Shown: piece after piece, positions 44,501 to 52,619 of the stretch
Layout of the letters: each line of letters starts with the position of its first letter
Numbering within the stretch: the first letter of the stretch is position 1
NCBI RefSeq assembly: GCF_036327755.1
Contig: NZ_CP109596.1
Coordinates: forward strand, 1,550,001 to 1,614,000
Reading direction: 5' to 3'
DNA: 64,000 nucleotides
Source: Nocardia sp. NBC_01503
GTDB lineage: Bacteria; Actinomycetota; Actinomycetes; Mycobacteriales; Mycobacteriaceae
The notes under the pieces: generated by a model
The model's input: only the letters and a program-made list of their open reading frames with translations
The model's database searches: none
What the model was told of the DNA's origin: nothing
Made by a program: the position numbers and the translations under genes

Positions 44501-46302
44501 TGCACACAGACACCACCCGCATGCGCAATGGCGAAGGGCGCGTGCAACACTCGGCGATCACGCGGGAGCACAACGGCCACAGCGTCACCTGCGTACACTC
44601 CACTCGCCCGCAATCGCATAGCGAGAGTTCTTACCGCCGAGCCGAATTCGGCGAAGGTGTGCTCGCCCTCGGTATCGATCACCGCGACGGCGGCGGAGCG
44701 GTCTGCCGTAGCAAGAAGAACGTCGGAGACCAGCGCGGTGCCCATGTCGAGGGCGAGGGAGCCTTCCTCCTCGGCGGAGATTCGCCCCGTCATTCCGGCG
44801 TGCTTTCGGCCGGAATCCACAGCGTTCTGTGGGAGTACGTCGGGTGTGGATCCCGGCCAAACCCGTGCCGGGATGACGGCGGTGGACGCGTCCAGCTCGC
44901 CAGGGCGCACACTCGACCGCGTAGCGATCACGTCCGGCCGCCCGAGGTTCACGTCCAACTGCTCACGGATCACAACCGGAGGGATGGAGTGTTCGGTGGC
45001 CAGGGCGGCGGGTTCGTCGTCGAGGAGTAGGGAGACGGCGGTGGCGGTTTCGGTGTCCACCAGGCGGTGGACGACGGCGAGCATGCGGCGGGCCAGGCGG
45101 TCGGGGTCGAAGCGGGAGACCAGGTCCGGGCGGATTTCTACGCGGGTGATGAGTTCGCCGTGCTCCAGGACCGGGACCACCGCTATCGGGTAGTGGCTGG
45201 GGGAATCCACGCGGCGGGGCAGCAGGCGCGCGCCGTTGCCCATGGGCATGTCGGCGGTGACCGCGCCGAGAGGGGTGTTCTCGAAGACCAGGAGGGTGTC
45301 GAAGAGTTGGTTGCCGCCGGTGTGGCGGGTGATTTCGGCTATGCCCAGGTATTCGTGGGCACGGAGTTGGGCCACCTCGCGCTGAAGGGCGGTGCCGATT
45401 TCGGCGGGGGTGCGGTCATCCAGGCGGACTCGGACGGGGATGGTGGTGACGAGGGCGCCCACCAGGCGTTCGGCATTGGGGAGGGAGGCGTCGCGACCGG
45501 AGGTGGTTTGGCCGAAGACCACATCGTCGCGGCCGGTCAGGCCGGAAAGGACTCGGGCCCAAGCCATTTGGAGAACCGTATTGAGGGTCAGTCCTTGGCC
45601 GCGAGCCCACGTGGTTACGCGTTCGGTCTCGTCGCGGTCGAAGCGCGCCTGTCCCAGGACCGGAATATCGGCGGGCGCGGGGGCCGCCAGCATGGACATC
45701 GGAGCGAGGCCGTCCAGAGCATTCGTCCACGCCCGGATGGAGGCGGCCGTATCGCGGCTAGCCAACCAGGCGGCGTGCTCACGCAGCGGCGGGGCGGGCG
45801 GCAGGCTCGCACCCGAACCACTGTGCAGGGCAATGAGATCCGCGAACAGCAGTGGGATGGACCAGCCATCGATAATGATGTGATGGGCGGTGCAGACCAG
45901 TTCGTAGGCATCTTCGCCGACCCGGGCGGCGGTAACCCGGAACAGCGGGCCTCGATCCAGGTCGATGCGGCGGCGGCCCTCATCCCGATACAGCTGCCGC
46001 GCAGCGGCTTCCGAATCGGCGGCGGAGCGCAGATCCAGTTCACGCCAGCCGATCCGGCCTTCGGTGGTGGTGACCAGCACCGGATGCGGCAGTCCGTCGG
46101 TCACGACCGCGCCACCCAGATGCGGGTAGCGCTTCAGGAGGCCGTCGAAAGCCCTTCGCAGCGTGGATAGTTCGGCCAAGCCTTCGATCCGGACCGCGAA
46201 GGTGACCAGGTACGGGTCGACCGCGCCCGAGGCGACACTGACCGAATACAGGCCGCGCTGCAGCGGAGACAGCGCGACGACATCGAGAATCCGCACGCTC
46301 AC
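41581..46302 (-). CDS. NRPS, C-A-PCP-E
   Basis: This is a 1573-residue NRPS. Domains: C (about 5-430; intact HHIIIDGWS near 141), A (about 500-1045; FTSGTTGRPKG near 734, YGPTEAT, YRTGDLV), PCP (LGIDSIGVI near 1124), and epimerase-like domain (about 1150-1560; HHLAVDVVSW near 1302, where the usual Gly after Asp is Val, and NHLGRFD late). My reading of the A code is D-A-Q-D-A-G-F-V-E, nearest to glutamine-type codes; a formyl-hydroxylysine analogue is plausible but unproven. The start is GTG 46302, overlapping the previous stop (GTGA). It is the last gene of operon A. A palindromic repeat adds about 33 residues in the C-A linker (472-505). Confidence 0.9.
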   Translation of the reverse strand: MSVRILDVVALSPLQRGLYSVSVASGAVDPYLVTFAVRIEGLAELSTLRRAFDGLLKRYPHLGGAVVTDGLPHPVLVTTTEGRIGWRELDLRSAADSEAAARQLYRDEGRRRIDLDRGPLFRVTAARVGEDAYELVCTAHHIIIDGWSIPLLFADLIALHSGSGASLPPAPPLREHAAWLASRDTAASIRAWTNALDGLAPMSMLAAPAPADIPVLGQARFDRDETERVTTWARGQGLTLNTVLQMAWARVLSGLTGRDDVVFGQTTSGRDASLPNAERLVGALVTTIPVRVRLDDRTPAEIGTALQREVAQLRAHEYLGIAEITRHTGGNQLFDTLLVFENTPLGAVTADMPMGNGARLLPRRVDSPSHYPIAVVPVLEHGELITRVEIRPDLVSRFDPDRLARRMLAVVHRLVDTETATAVSLLLDDEPAALATEHSIPPVVIREQLDVNLGRPDVIATRSSVRPGELDASTAVIPARVWPGSTPDVLPQNAVDSGRKHAGMTGRISAEEEGSLALDMGTALVSDVLLATADRSAAVAVIDTEGEHTFAEFGSAVRTLAMRLRASGVYAGDAVAVVLPRDRRVLHAPFAIAHAGGVCVHVDPGTPPDRLVYLLETSGARLVLAAEDLSDVLVQVRAQGVRFAHGVPGGTGELRLIGRADDAVDEESAETTGNRVTCDADERTAALEGEQFGGAYGVVPVDADAPGVPLVTGQARSGSRETSAVTPFYVIFTSGTTGRPKGVVVPHGALLSHWANHERRIFAPAAERLGRRLRIGHGWSTGFDAAWQPTVALLSGHTVVMLGEQARADAEQIAAAITRHGIDIFDTSPSMLPRLIAFGLFTERDGVEHCPLAVLALGGEAIDPDTWKRLGALPDTRVINFYGPTEATVEALMADVHEHDSPTIGRTFDRMTAEILDHRLRPVPPGGLGELYLSGPQLALGYLNRPATTAAAFVAGPFGRRYRTGDLVRRATDGTVVYEGRIDSQVKINGYRVEPDEAAVVLRELDGVEHAAVLAYTDNGRTRLGALVVSAVPVPRLRLAMAQRLPRFLVPTRIVAVPEIPLNRNDKLDVHAATALLTATVVGSGGSEPATETERALLGVISALGASGTGPAITDSLVDLGIDSIGVIDLVSRLRGVGFHVAARDVLAAGDLRELAARLDELAAAGEGRAEAEVTPAGALLPLTALAREIIGNGDYRYLAQSQVISLPDDATASAVADRISALATAHPTLRSRLVVDSDGVPALRVEELPPHPMWLRESDGTGSPATYLADTVARLDPEAGLMSAATILSGPQPRLLLSIHHLAVDVVSWLILVDDLRRLDQGHAPLNEQPYGETATATITSGAEILGAPLAGELTDPARDRAGKLTQRVVELGPDRTEQLLAACAQATVPLEDALILACARAFPDIADAGGRVAITRESHGRPDDDDSRRVGWFTVEETVLVPRAAAEWTPGAHPSGRGADTASNTPDLSERTFAARGQLRINHLGRFDVLRFGTGPWSPAPLAEFTGEFGVAAHPDLPLRFSVDITTAVVPRDGRPSLVAQFDVNTAVLDGLAVDARAERWAAVLSEFAGS
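44787..44879. repeat. 93-bp palindromic element inside a second NRPS gene
   Basis: The outer arms CCGTCATTCCGGC (44787-44799) and GCCGGGATGACGG (44867-44879), and inner arms GGCCGGAATCCACA (44808-44821) and TGTGGATCCCGGCC (44845-44858), each differ at one position. The arms are the same family as the element at 35843-35940; the central spacer differs. It is read in frame. Confidence 0.85.
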
Positions 46303-47987
46303 CGGGCAGCGAGCTTTCCGGCCAGCGCGTTCAACGCGGCCGCGTCCAGTCCGGAGGCGGCCAGCGGAGCCACCTCGACGGCGGGCGCGACAGGCTCCGA
46401 AGCGCCTTCGGCGGTGAGGTTCTCGGCCATCTCGTAGACGGCGGGGAACTCGAACACCTGCTGCACATCCAGGATGTGCCCCCGTTCGGCGAGCACGGTG
46501 ACGAAGCGCAGCGCGGCCACACTGTCACCGCCGAGTGCGAAGAAGTTGTCCTCGCGGCCGACCTCGTCATCCTCATCCAAGCCCAGAATCTCGCGCAGTG
46601 CCGCGGCGATGGCGCGCTCCGCATCGGTCTGCGGCGGGCCGCCGAGACCGGAGATGGCGAACGGATCCAGGTCCAAGGAGTCGTCGTCCGAGCTGAACCA
46701 GCCGCACGGCGTCACCTCGTCCGCCGCATCCGGCACGGAATCCGGTGCGGCCGACCAGGATTCGAGGGTCCGCAGCAGCAGACGAGCGAAGGCGTCCACC
46801 GCGTGGCGGCGGGACAGCTCCTCGGCCAGATCGACGGTCACGGTCCAGCCGCGCTCGGTCACCACCGCGTCCACGATCAGGTCCACACCATGCGGGCGGG
46901 CCACCGCGCGAGCGATCTCACGCACCGTGCCGCCCTCGGCGGCGAACTCCAGCACACCCGCGCGCACCCCGGCGAGCACCTGGAACAGACCGCCCTGGGC
47001 CGCCCCGCCCGGGCCACGCAGTTGATGCGTGAGCCGCTCGATCCGGGTACCGGCGTGCGCGCGAGCCCGCGCCAGCAACGCGGCGGTCGCGGCCACGGAC
47101 TGCCCCGGCGTGCTACCGCGGTTCGAATCAACTCGCAGCACCAGATAATTGGCGAAGTTGCCGAGAACCGGCAGGGCAGCTTCGGTCCGCGCCTCATCGG
47201 CGACCCCGATCGGCACGTCCTCGCCCGCACCGAGTTCCCGCAGCGCTCCGGCGACCAGGGCGGTCAGCACGGCGGCGGGTTCGACAATGGGCACGGCGAC
47301 AGCCGACGCGAGCACGTTCAAGGCATCGGCGGGCAGCTCGACGACGGCACGCGCGCTACGCGGGGTGGCCGGACGCGAGCCGATCAGCAGCAGCTGGTCG
47401 GGAAGGCTCGCGAGCCGCTCGGTCCAGAAGGCCAGCGAATCATCCGCTGCGGCCAGGGATTTCAGCTGATCGGCGGTGAAATCGCGGTACTGTGCCACAG
47501 CCTGCACCGGATCGGCGGAGCAGAGCTGGACTGCCAGCAGATCCAGGGTGCGGTCGTCGGCGGCGACCGGATGCGCGGCGATCGAGAGCACCGCGCGGTC
47601 GGACAGGCGGTAGACGCGCAGGCGGATCGACGGGTCACGGGTCAGATCGAAGGTGTGACCGGCATCGGTCATGAGTGCGGGAGCCAGTGCGGCTTCGCCG
47701 ATTTCGACACCGACGGCCGCGATTTCCGGGGCGGCCTCGACTCGCTGATACGGCACCCGGCGGTCATCCGGGTAGACCGCGCGCAGGACCTCGTGCGCGG
47801 CGAACACTTCGGCCGCCCGCGCCACCACACCGTCGGCGAGCGCGGCCGGAATCTCCAGTGCCAGGTATACATTGGCGGCCGCGGTGCGTGCCAACCGCTC
47901 CGGCAGCAGCGCCGCCTGTTGTGCCGGGGAGAGTGGCAGGCCACGCTCGGATCGAGCCGGTGCCGCGGTACGGGTTTCGAGAGTCAT
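46299..47987 (-). CDS. NRPS fragment C-PCP without adenylation domain
   Basis: This is a 562-residue protein. An N-terminal condensation-like domain (about 15-430) opens LPLSPAQQAALLPERL. Its core motif reads AAHPVAADD where HHxxxDG is expected, so the catalytic second His and the Gly appear lost. A carrier domain follows (FALGGDSVAAL near 485) with an intact phosphopantetheine serine. There is no A domain, so the carrier must be loaded by another protein or serve as a docking or transfer station. AGGAAGG precedes ATG 47987. The gene starts 28 bases after the binding-protein gene and overlaps the next NRPS gene. I cannot match it to a mycobactin protein. Confidence 0.8.
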   Translation of the reverse strand: MTLETRTAAPARSERGLPLSPAQQAALLPERLARTAAANVYLALEIPAALADGVVARAAEVFAAHEVLRAVYPDDRRVPYQRVEAAPEIAAVGVEIGEAALAPALMTDAGHTFDLTRDPSIRLRVYRLSDRAVLSIAAHPVAADDRTLDLLAVQLCSADPVQAVAQYRDFTADQLKSLAAADDSLAFWTERLASLPDQLLLIGSRPATPRSARAVVELPADALNVLASAVAVPIVEPAAVLTALVAGALRELGAGEDVPIGVADEARTEAALPVLGNFANYLVLRVDSNRGSTPGQSVAATAALLARARAHAGTRIERLTHQLRGPGGAAQGGLFQVLAGVRAGVLEFAAEGGTVREIARAVARPHGVDLIVDAVVTERGWTVTVDLAEELSRRHAVDAFARLLLRTLESWSAAPDSVPDAADEVTPCGWFSSDDDSLDLDPFAISGLGGPPQTDAERAIAAALREILGLDEDDEVGREDNFFALGGDSVAALRFVTVLAERGHILDVQQVFEFPAVYEMAENLTAEGASEPVAPAVEVAPLAASGLDAAALNALAGKLAAR

Positions 47988-48015
47988 GACGTGAGGTCCT
48001 TCCTGCTACCGGCTG

Positions 48016-48984
48016 CTAGCTACCGGCGATATTCGCGAACGCCGGTTCCAGCTTCTCCAGCACGTACGGCACCGACAGCGCGGTCGGCTGATTGATGGCA
48101 TTGATGGCGACCACATCCACGAACGAGATACCGCCGTGCCGGACCGCCGGGAGCTCGTTGTAGCCGGGCAGCTCCTTGAACTTCGCCTCCAGGCTGGGCA
48201 TCGCACCACAGACCAGCAGGTCGGAGGTCAAGTCGCTCAGGCGCTCCGGGGACAGCGCCAGCCGCCCACCGGACGGGGCCTGTTCGACGATGTTCGCCGG
48301 AATGGTCATTCCCAAGCGGGTGAAGACCTGCGCGGAACCGTCCTTCGGATCGGCCAGCACCATCAACTGCGCGGGACCGGTCAACATGCAGGTCAGGAAG
48401 GTCTTACCCGTCAGGCCCGGATGCCTGGCACCCACCGCGTCGATCTTGCCGTCCACCTCGGCGATGACCTGCGCCGCCTCGGGCTCCTTGCGCAGCACCT
48501 TGCCCAGCGCGGTCACCTGGTCCTGCCACGGATCGATCTGCGCGCTCGACAGCGAATCGATGGTGGGGGCCAGTTTGGACAGCTTGTCGTACATGGTGCG
48601 ATCGGCCATGAAGGCCGGGGCCAGAATCAGATCCGGCTCCAACGCGGCGATCTGCTCCACATAGTCACCGGTGGCCTCGATGCGCTTGGCGGAGTCCGGA
48701 ATCGCGGGCTCCCACGGCACCTTGGTCGAGGCGGTCAGGCCCGGCACCAGATAGCCGACCGGGGTCACGCCCAGCGCCAGCGCGGCATCGAACCACTGCG
48801 GGCCGAGCGTCACCACGCGCTTGGGAGTGCCGTCGATGACGGTCTCACCCATGACGTGCTCGATCGTCACCGAACCGGAGCCGTCGCCGCCACCGTCACT
48901 CGAACCGCAGGCGGCGGTGCCGACCACCAAACCCAGTGCCAGCAGGCCCAATCCGGCTCTGCGCCACAAACCTCGGGTGTTCAC
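48016..48984 (-). CDS. Iron-siderophore ABC transporter substrate-binding lipoprotein
   Basis: This is a 322-residue lipoprotein (lipobox VVGTAAC near residue 26) of the iron-siderophore binding family, paralogous to 17556-18542 along its whole length (HVMGETVIDGTPKRVVTLG, QWFDAALALGVTPVGY, INQPTALSVPYVLEKLEPAF). Its start codon overlaps the stop of the C-A-PCP gene (ATGA), so uptake and synthesis are made from one transcript. It presumably captures the ferri-siderophore at the outside of the inner membrane. No permease is encoded in the window. Confidence 0.9.
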   Translation of the reverse strand: MNTRGLWRRAGLGLLALGLVVGTAACGSSDGGGDGSGSVTIEHVMGETVIDGTPKRVVTLGPQWFDAALALGVTPVGYLVPGLTASTKVPWEPAIPDSAKRIEATGDYVEQIAALEPDLILAPAFMADRTMYDKLSKLAPTIDSLSSAQIDPWQDQVTALGKVLRKEPEAAQVIAEVDGKIDAVGARHPGLTGKTFLTCMLTGPAQLMVLADPKDGSAQVFTRLGMTIPANIVEQAPSGGRLALSPERLSDLTSDLLVCGAMPSLEAKFKELPGYNELPAVRHGGISFVDVVAINAINQPTALSVPYVLEKLEPAFANIAGS

Positions 48985-51900
48985 TCGTGTTGCTCCTTGT
49001 CTCGGGCGGTCGCCTCCAGCACCGCGGCCAAACCACGTACCGACGGGGTGTCGAAGACCGCGCGCACGTCGATCTCGAATCCGAACTCGGCGCGAATCCG
49101 CGTCACCAACTGATTGGCCAGCAGCGAATGGCCGCCCAGTTCGAAGAAGGAGTCGTCCGCGCCTATGCGGTCGATGCCGAACAACCGGCCGTACAGGGCG
49201 GCCAGGCGAATCTCGGCGGCGGTCACCGGTTCTCGGTACGGACGGGTGGTCAGGCGGACCGGGTCCGGGAGGGCGCGGCGGTCCAGCTTGCCGTGCTCGG
49301 TCAGCGGAATCGTGTCGATCACCGCGTAGGCGGTGGGGACCAGGTACTCCGGGAGGGTTGCGGCGGCGTGCGCTCGGACCGTATCCAGCTCCGGCGCGGT
49401 CGATTCGGGGACGATGTAGGCGGCCAGCAGGGGTCCGGACCCGGCATCGCCGACCACCGCCACCACACAGTCGCGAATCTCCGGATGCGTGTTGAGCGCG
49501 GCCTGCACCTCACCCGGTTCGATGCGGTAGCCGCGCACCTTCACCTGTTCGTCGGCGCGGCCGACGAACTCGACGGCACCCGCGAGATTGCGGCGCGCCA
49601 GATCACCGGTGCGGTACAGGCGCGCACCCGGGGTGAACGGATCGGCGATGAATCGCTCCGCCGTGGCCGGGCCGCGATCCAGGTAGCCGCGCGCCAATTG
49701 CGGTCCACCCAAATAGATTTCGCCGACAACACCGGGCGGCACCAGGTGCAGGCGCTCATCGAGCAGATACAGATCCACATTGCGGTTCGGGTGACCGATC
49801 GGCACGATGCGATTGCCCTGCGGGCCCTCCACCGGCATATGTGTGGCGCTGACCACGGCCTCGGTCGGGCCGTAGTGATTGCGCAGCTCGGCATCCAGCA
49901 CACCGGCGAAGCGGTCGGCGACCTCACCCGGCAGCGCCTCACCACCCACCGGTACCAAACGCAGTGTGCGCCAGGCACTCACCTGCGGCAGCGACAGGAA
50001 GGTGCGCAGCAGCGACGGCACCATATGCAGCACCGTCACGCCGTACCGGGTCACCAGATCCGCGATGTACGCCAGATCGGTGAACCCAGCCGGGCGCGGA
50101 ATGATCAGGCGCGCACCGAGAGTCAGCGTTACGAAGACATCCAGCAGCGAGGCGTCGAAACTCACCGAGGAGGATTGCAGCAACCGATCATCGGCGGTCA
50201 TCCCCCACTGCGCCCGGAAACCGAGCAGGTGATCGGCGATCGCGACATGCTCGACCGGAACGCCCTTGGGGCGACCGGTCGAACCGGAGGTGTAGATGAC
50301 ATACGCCAGGTTGCCAGGCCGGAGCGGCCGCACGCGGTCCGTCTCGAACGGATCATGCTCCGGCGCAGCGGAAGCCACCGATTCCGCCGCCTCCAACTCG
50401 ACCCGCCCCAGCACCAGGCGCGGGCGGGCATCGGCGATCAGATAGTCGATCCGCTCATCCGGATAAGCCGGATCGATAGGCAGATACGCCGCCCCGGACT
50501 TGAGCACGCCCAGCACCGCCACCACGAACTCCACCGAGTTCGACAGCCGCAGCGCGACGATGTCCTCGGTACCGAGTCCCCGCCCGATCAGCCAGTGCGC
50601 CAACCGATTGGCGCGCCGGTTCAGCTCGCCGTAGGTCAGCTCGACCTCGGGGAGAGTCACATCGCCGACCACCCGAGCGGGAGCCACCAGTGCCGTCGCC
50701 TGCGGCGCGGTCAACACCCGTTCCTCGAACAACGCCACCATCGTGGTCGCCGGGGCCGACCGCCGCTCACCACGCGAAAGCTCCAGCAACCGAGCGTGTT
50801 CGGCCGCGTCCAGCAGATCCAACTCACCGATGCGGCGCTCCGGCGCGGCCGTGGCAACGGTCAACAACCGCAGATAGTGGGTGAGCATTTGCTCGACGAA
50901 TCCGGATGCGAAGCGCCCGGCCTGATACTCGGCCTCCACATACGCGCCCGCACTGTCACGAACCACGGTGAACCGCAGTGGCACTCGCGGCGCGGGACTA
51001 CCGAGCTCCAAACGCGCCACGGTCACCCCGTCGAGCACCGGACCGACCGGAGCGGTACGCACCCCGAAACCGAGCCGAACCAATTGGTCCAGCCCATCCC
51101 GATCCCCGGTCCGCTCCGGATTGACAGTCGCCACCACCCGGTCGATGCCGACCGCCCGATGCTCATGCGCCCGAACCCGGGAATCCCGCACAGCGGCAAC
51201 GAATTCAGCGAAGGTCCACCGATCATCGAGGGCAGCACGCAGCAGCACGGTATTGCCGAAGTAGCCGATCGGCGCATCCGGGCGATCCGGCAGCGCCTCC
51301 CCCTCGCGCGTCGAAACCGGCGCGGACACGAGAAAGTCGGCAGTCCCGGTGTACCGGCACATCAGCACCTCGAAGGCCGCCAGCAATACCGACTCGAGCG
51401 GCCGCCCTTCACCATCCCCCGACCCGAAGGGCGACGCGCCGGGACGACGCGGTGCAGCCGCAGGGCGGTGACGGGGTGCAGCCGCAGTGTCAGGCCCGGC
51501 GGCATGGAACCGGACCGCGAAATCTTCCACGGCCGAGACCAATTCGGCAGGTAGCTCGCGCACAACCCGGCGCGCCGAAACAGATCGGGGCGACATCGCG
51601 GCATGGCCCGGCAGTTCGAGCGGTTCGGGCAGCGGCGACAACTCCGACCGCCAGAACTCGACGCCCGCGTCATCCATACCGACCGCGCATACTCCCCGAT
51701 CATCGGAGTACGGCAGCGACATCACGCCCGTGGTGGTCGAATCCGCAGCGTCGACGATCGCGGCACTTGCAGTCGTACCGTGCGAGGCAGCAGCCCTCGC
51801 GTGCACAGCGTCCGAAGGCGGTGCGATGGAGTTCGATGCACCGACAGCCAGATCGGCGTACTGGATCGCGGGAGCGGCGGGGAGTCGGCCGTTGTAGGCG

Positions 51901-52619
51901 GCGGCCAGATCGCGGGCGAAGATGTCCCAGGATTCGTCGTCCCAGCACAGGGCGTGGGCTACCAGGGCGAAGACGTATTCATCAGCGCCGGTGCGGATCA
52001 GGGCGAACCGGATGGGAGGCGCTGCGACCGGGGCGAAGGGTTCGCCGAGGATACGGCGGATCAGGACTTCCGCGCGGCGGGATCGGCTCGTCGACGGTAG
52101 GTCGGCGAGATCGGCTTCCTGCCAAGCGCATTCGCTATCGGCGAGCACGGACTGGAAGAGCTCACCGTCCGCGCCGGCACCGTAGACGGTGCGCAGAATG
52201 TCGTGCCGTGCCACCACTTCGCCCACCGCCGCGCGCAAAAGCGCGGCGTCCAGGTCACCGGTCAGCCGGTAGGAGATGCCGACATTCAGGTCGGCATTCG
52301 ACGGATCGCGATGCTGGAGGAACCAGGCGCGACGCTGTCCGGGCGACAGGGGTCGGCGAACGACGAGAGCGGAACCCCGTCGCCCGGCCCGATCAGCTGA
52401 ATTCCCCTCCGCCACCGCCTCTTCGGACACACGCGCAGCCAAGGCTGAGAACGTGGCGGAGTCCCTTTCGGCCACGACACCGGGGACCGAATTCCCCTCG
52501 GCCGCACCGCCGTCGGCTGCGGTCCCCTCGGCGGCATCGCGGTCGGCTACGGTCCCCTCGGCGGCATCGCCGTCGGCCGTGGTCCCGTCGGGTGCGGTGG
52601 ACATGGCACGGGTTCTCAT
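48981..52619 (-). CDS. NRPS, C-A-PCP with atypical condensation domain
   Basis: This is a 1212-residue NRPS. An N-terminal low-complexity segment (about 8-60) contains AEGTxADxxA decapeptide repeats. The C domain (about 88-600) has HALCWDD near 221 where HHxxxDG is expected, and two alanine/proline-rich insertions near 255-310 and 365-405. The A domain (about 635-1120) has VIYTSGSTGRPKG near 776, HYGPTEAV and YRTGDLA. The PCP (LGGHSLLANQ) is near 1165. My reading of the A code is D-A-L-H-P-G-H-V-S; no substrate assigned. ATG 52619 overlaps the formyltransferase stop (ATGA); ATG 52604 is an alternative. It lies between formyltransferase and binding-protein genes in operon A. Confidence 0.87.
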   Translation of the reverse strand: MRTRAMSTAPDGTTADGDAAEGTVADRDAAEGTAADGGAAEGNSVPGVVAERDSATFSALAARVSEEAVAEGNSADRAGRRGSALVVRRPLSPGQRRAWFLQHRDPSNADLNVGISYRLTGDLDAALLRAAVGEVVARHDILRTVYGAGADGELFQSVLADSECAWQEADLADLPSTSRSRRAEVLIRRILGEPFAPVAAPPIRFALIRTGADEYVFALVAHALCWDDESWDIFARDLAAAYNGRLPAAPAIQYADLAVGASNSIAPPSDAVHARAAASHGTTASAAIVDAADSTTTGVMSLPYSDDRGVCAVGMDDAGVEFWRSELSPLPEPLELPGHAAMSPRSVSARRVVRELPAELVSAVEDFAVRFHAAGPDTAAAPRHRPAAAPRRPGASPFGSGDGEGRPLESVLLAAFEVLMCRYTGTADFLVSAPVSTREGEALPDRPDAPIGYFGNTVLLRAALDDRWTFAEFVAAVRDSRVRAHEHRAVGIDRVVATVNPERTGDRDGLDQLVRLGFGVRTAPVGPVLDGVTVARLELGSPAPRVPLRFTVVRDSAGAYVEAEYQAGRFASGFVEQMLTHYLRLLTVATAAPERRIGELDLLDAAEHARLLELSRGERRSAPATTMVALFEERVLTAPQATALVAPARVVGDVTLPEVELTYGELNRRANRLAHWLIGRGLGTEDIVALRLSNSVEFVVAVLGVLKSGAAYLPIDPAYPDERIDYLIADARPRLVLGRVELEAAESVASAAPEHDPFETDRVRPLRPGNLAYVIYTSGSTGRPKGVPVEHVAIADHLLGFRAQWGMTADDRLLQSSSVSFDASLLDVFVTLTLGARLIIPRPAGFTDLAYIADLVTRYGVTVLHMVPSLLRTFLSLPQVSAWRTLRLVPVGGEALPGEVADRFAGVLDAELRNHYGPTEAVVSATHMPVEGPQGNRIVPIGHPNRNVDLYLLDERLHLVPPGVVGEIYLGGPQLARGYLDRGPATAERFIADPFTPGARLYRTGDLARRNLAGAVEFVGRADEQVKVRGYRIEPGEVQAALNTHPEIRDCVVAVVGDAGSGPLLAAYIVPESTAPELDTVRAHAAATLPEYLVPTAYAVIDTIPLTEHGKLDRRALPDPVRLTTRPYREPVTAAEIRLAALYGRLFGIDRIGADDSFFELGGHSLLANQLVTRIRAEFGFEIDVRAVFDTPSVRGLAAVLEATARDKEQHE
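52492..52591. repeat. 30-bp tandem repeat encoding decapeptides
   Basis: Units begin at 52512, 52542 and 52572 (GTCGGCTGCGGTCCCCTCGG-like, 30 bases each), with a partial unit before them from 52492. They encode the AEGTxADxxA repeats at the NRPS N-terminus, an acidic and probably flexible or docking segment likely to vary between strains. Confidence 0.75.

Noticed and set aside
48936..51554. An 872-codon open frame on the plus strand
   Set aside because: It is antisense to the C-A-PCP NRPS gene, has arginine/glutamine-rich composition without domains, and arises from GC-rich codon bias.
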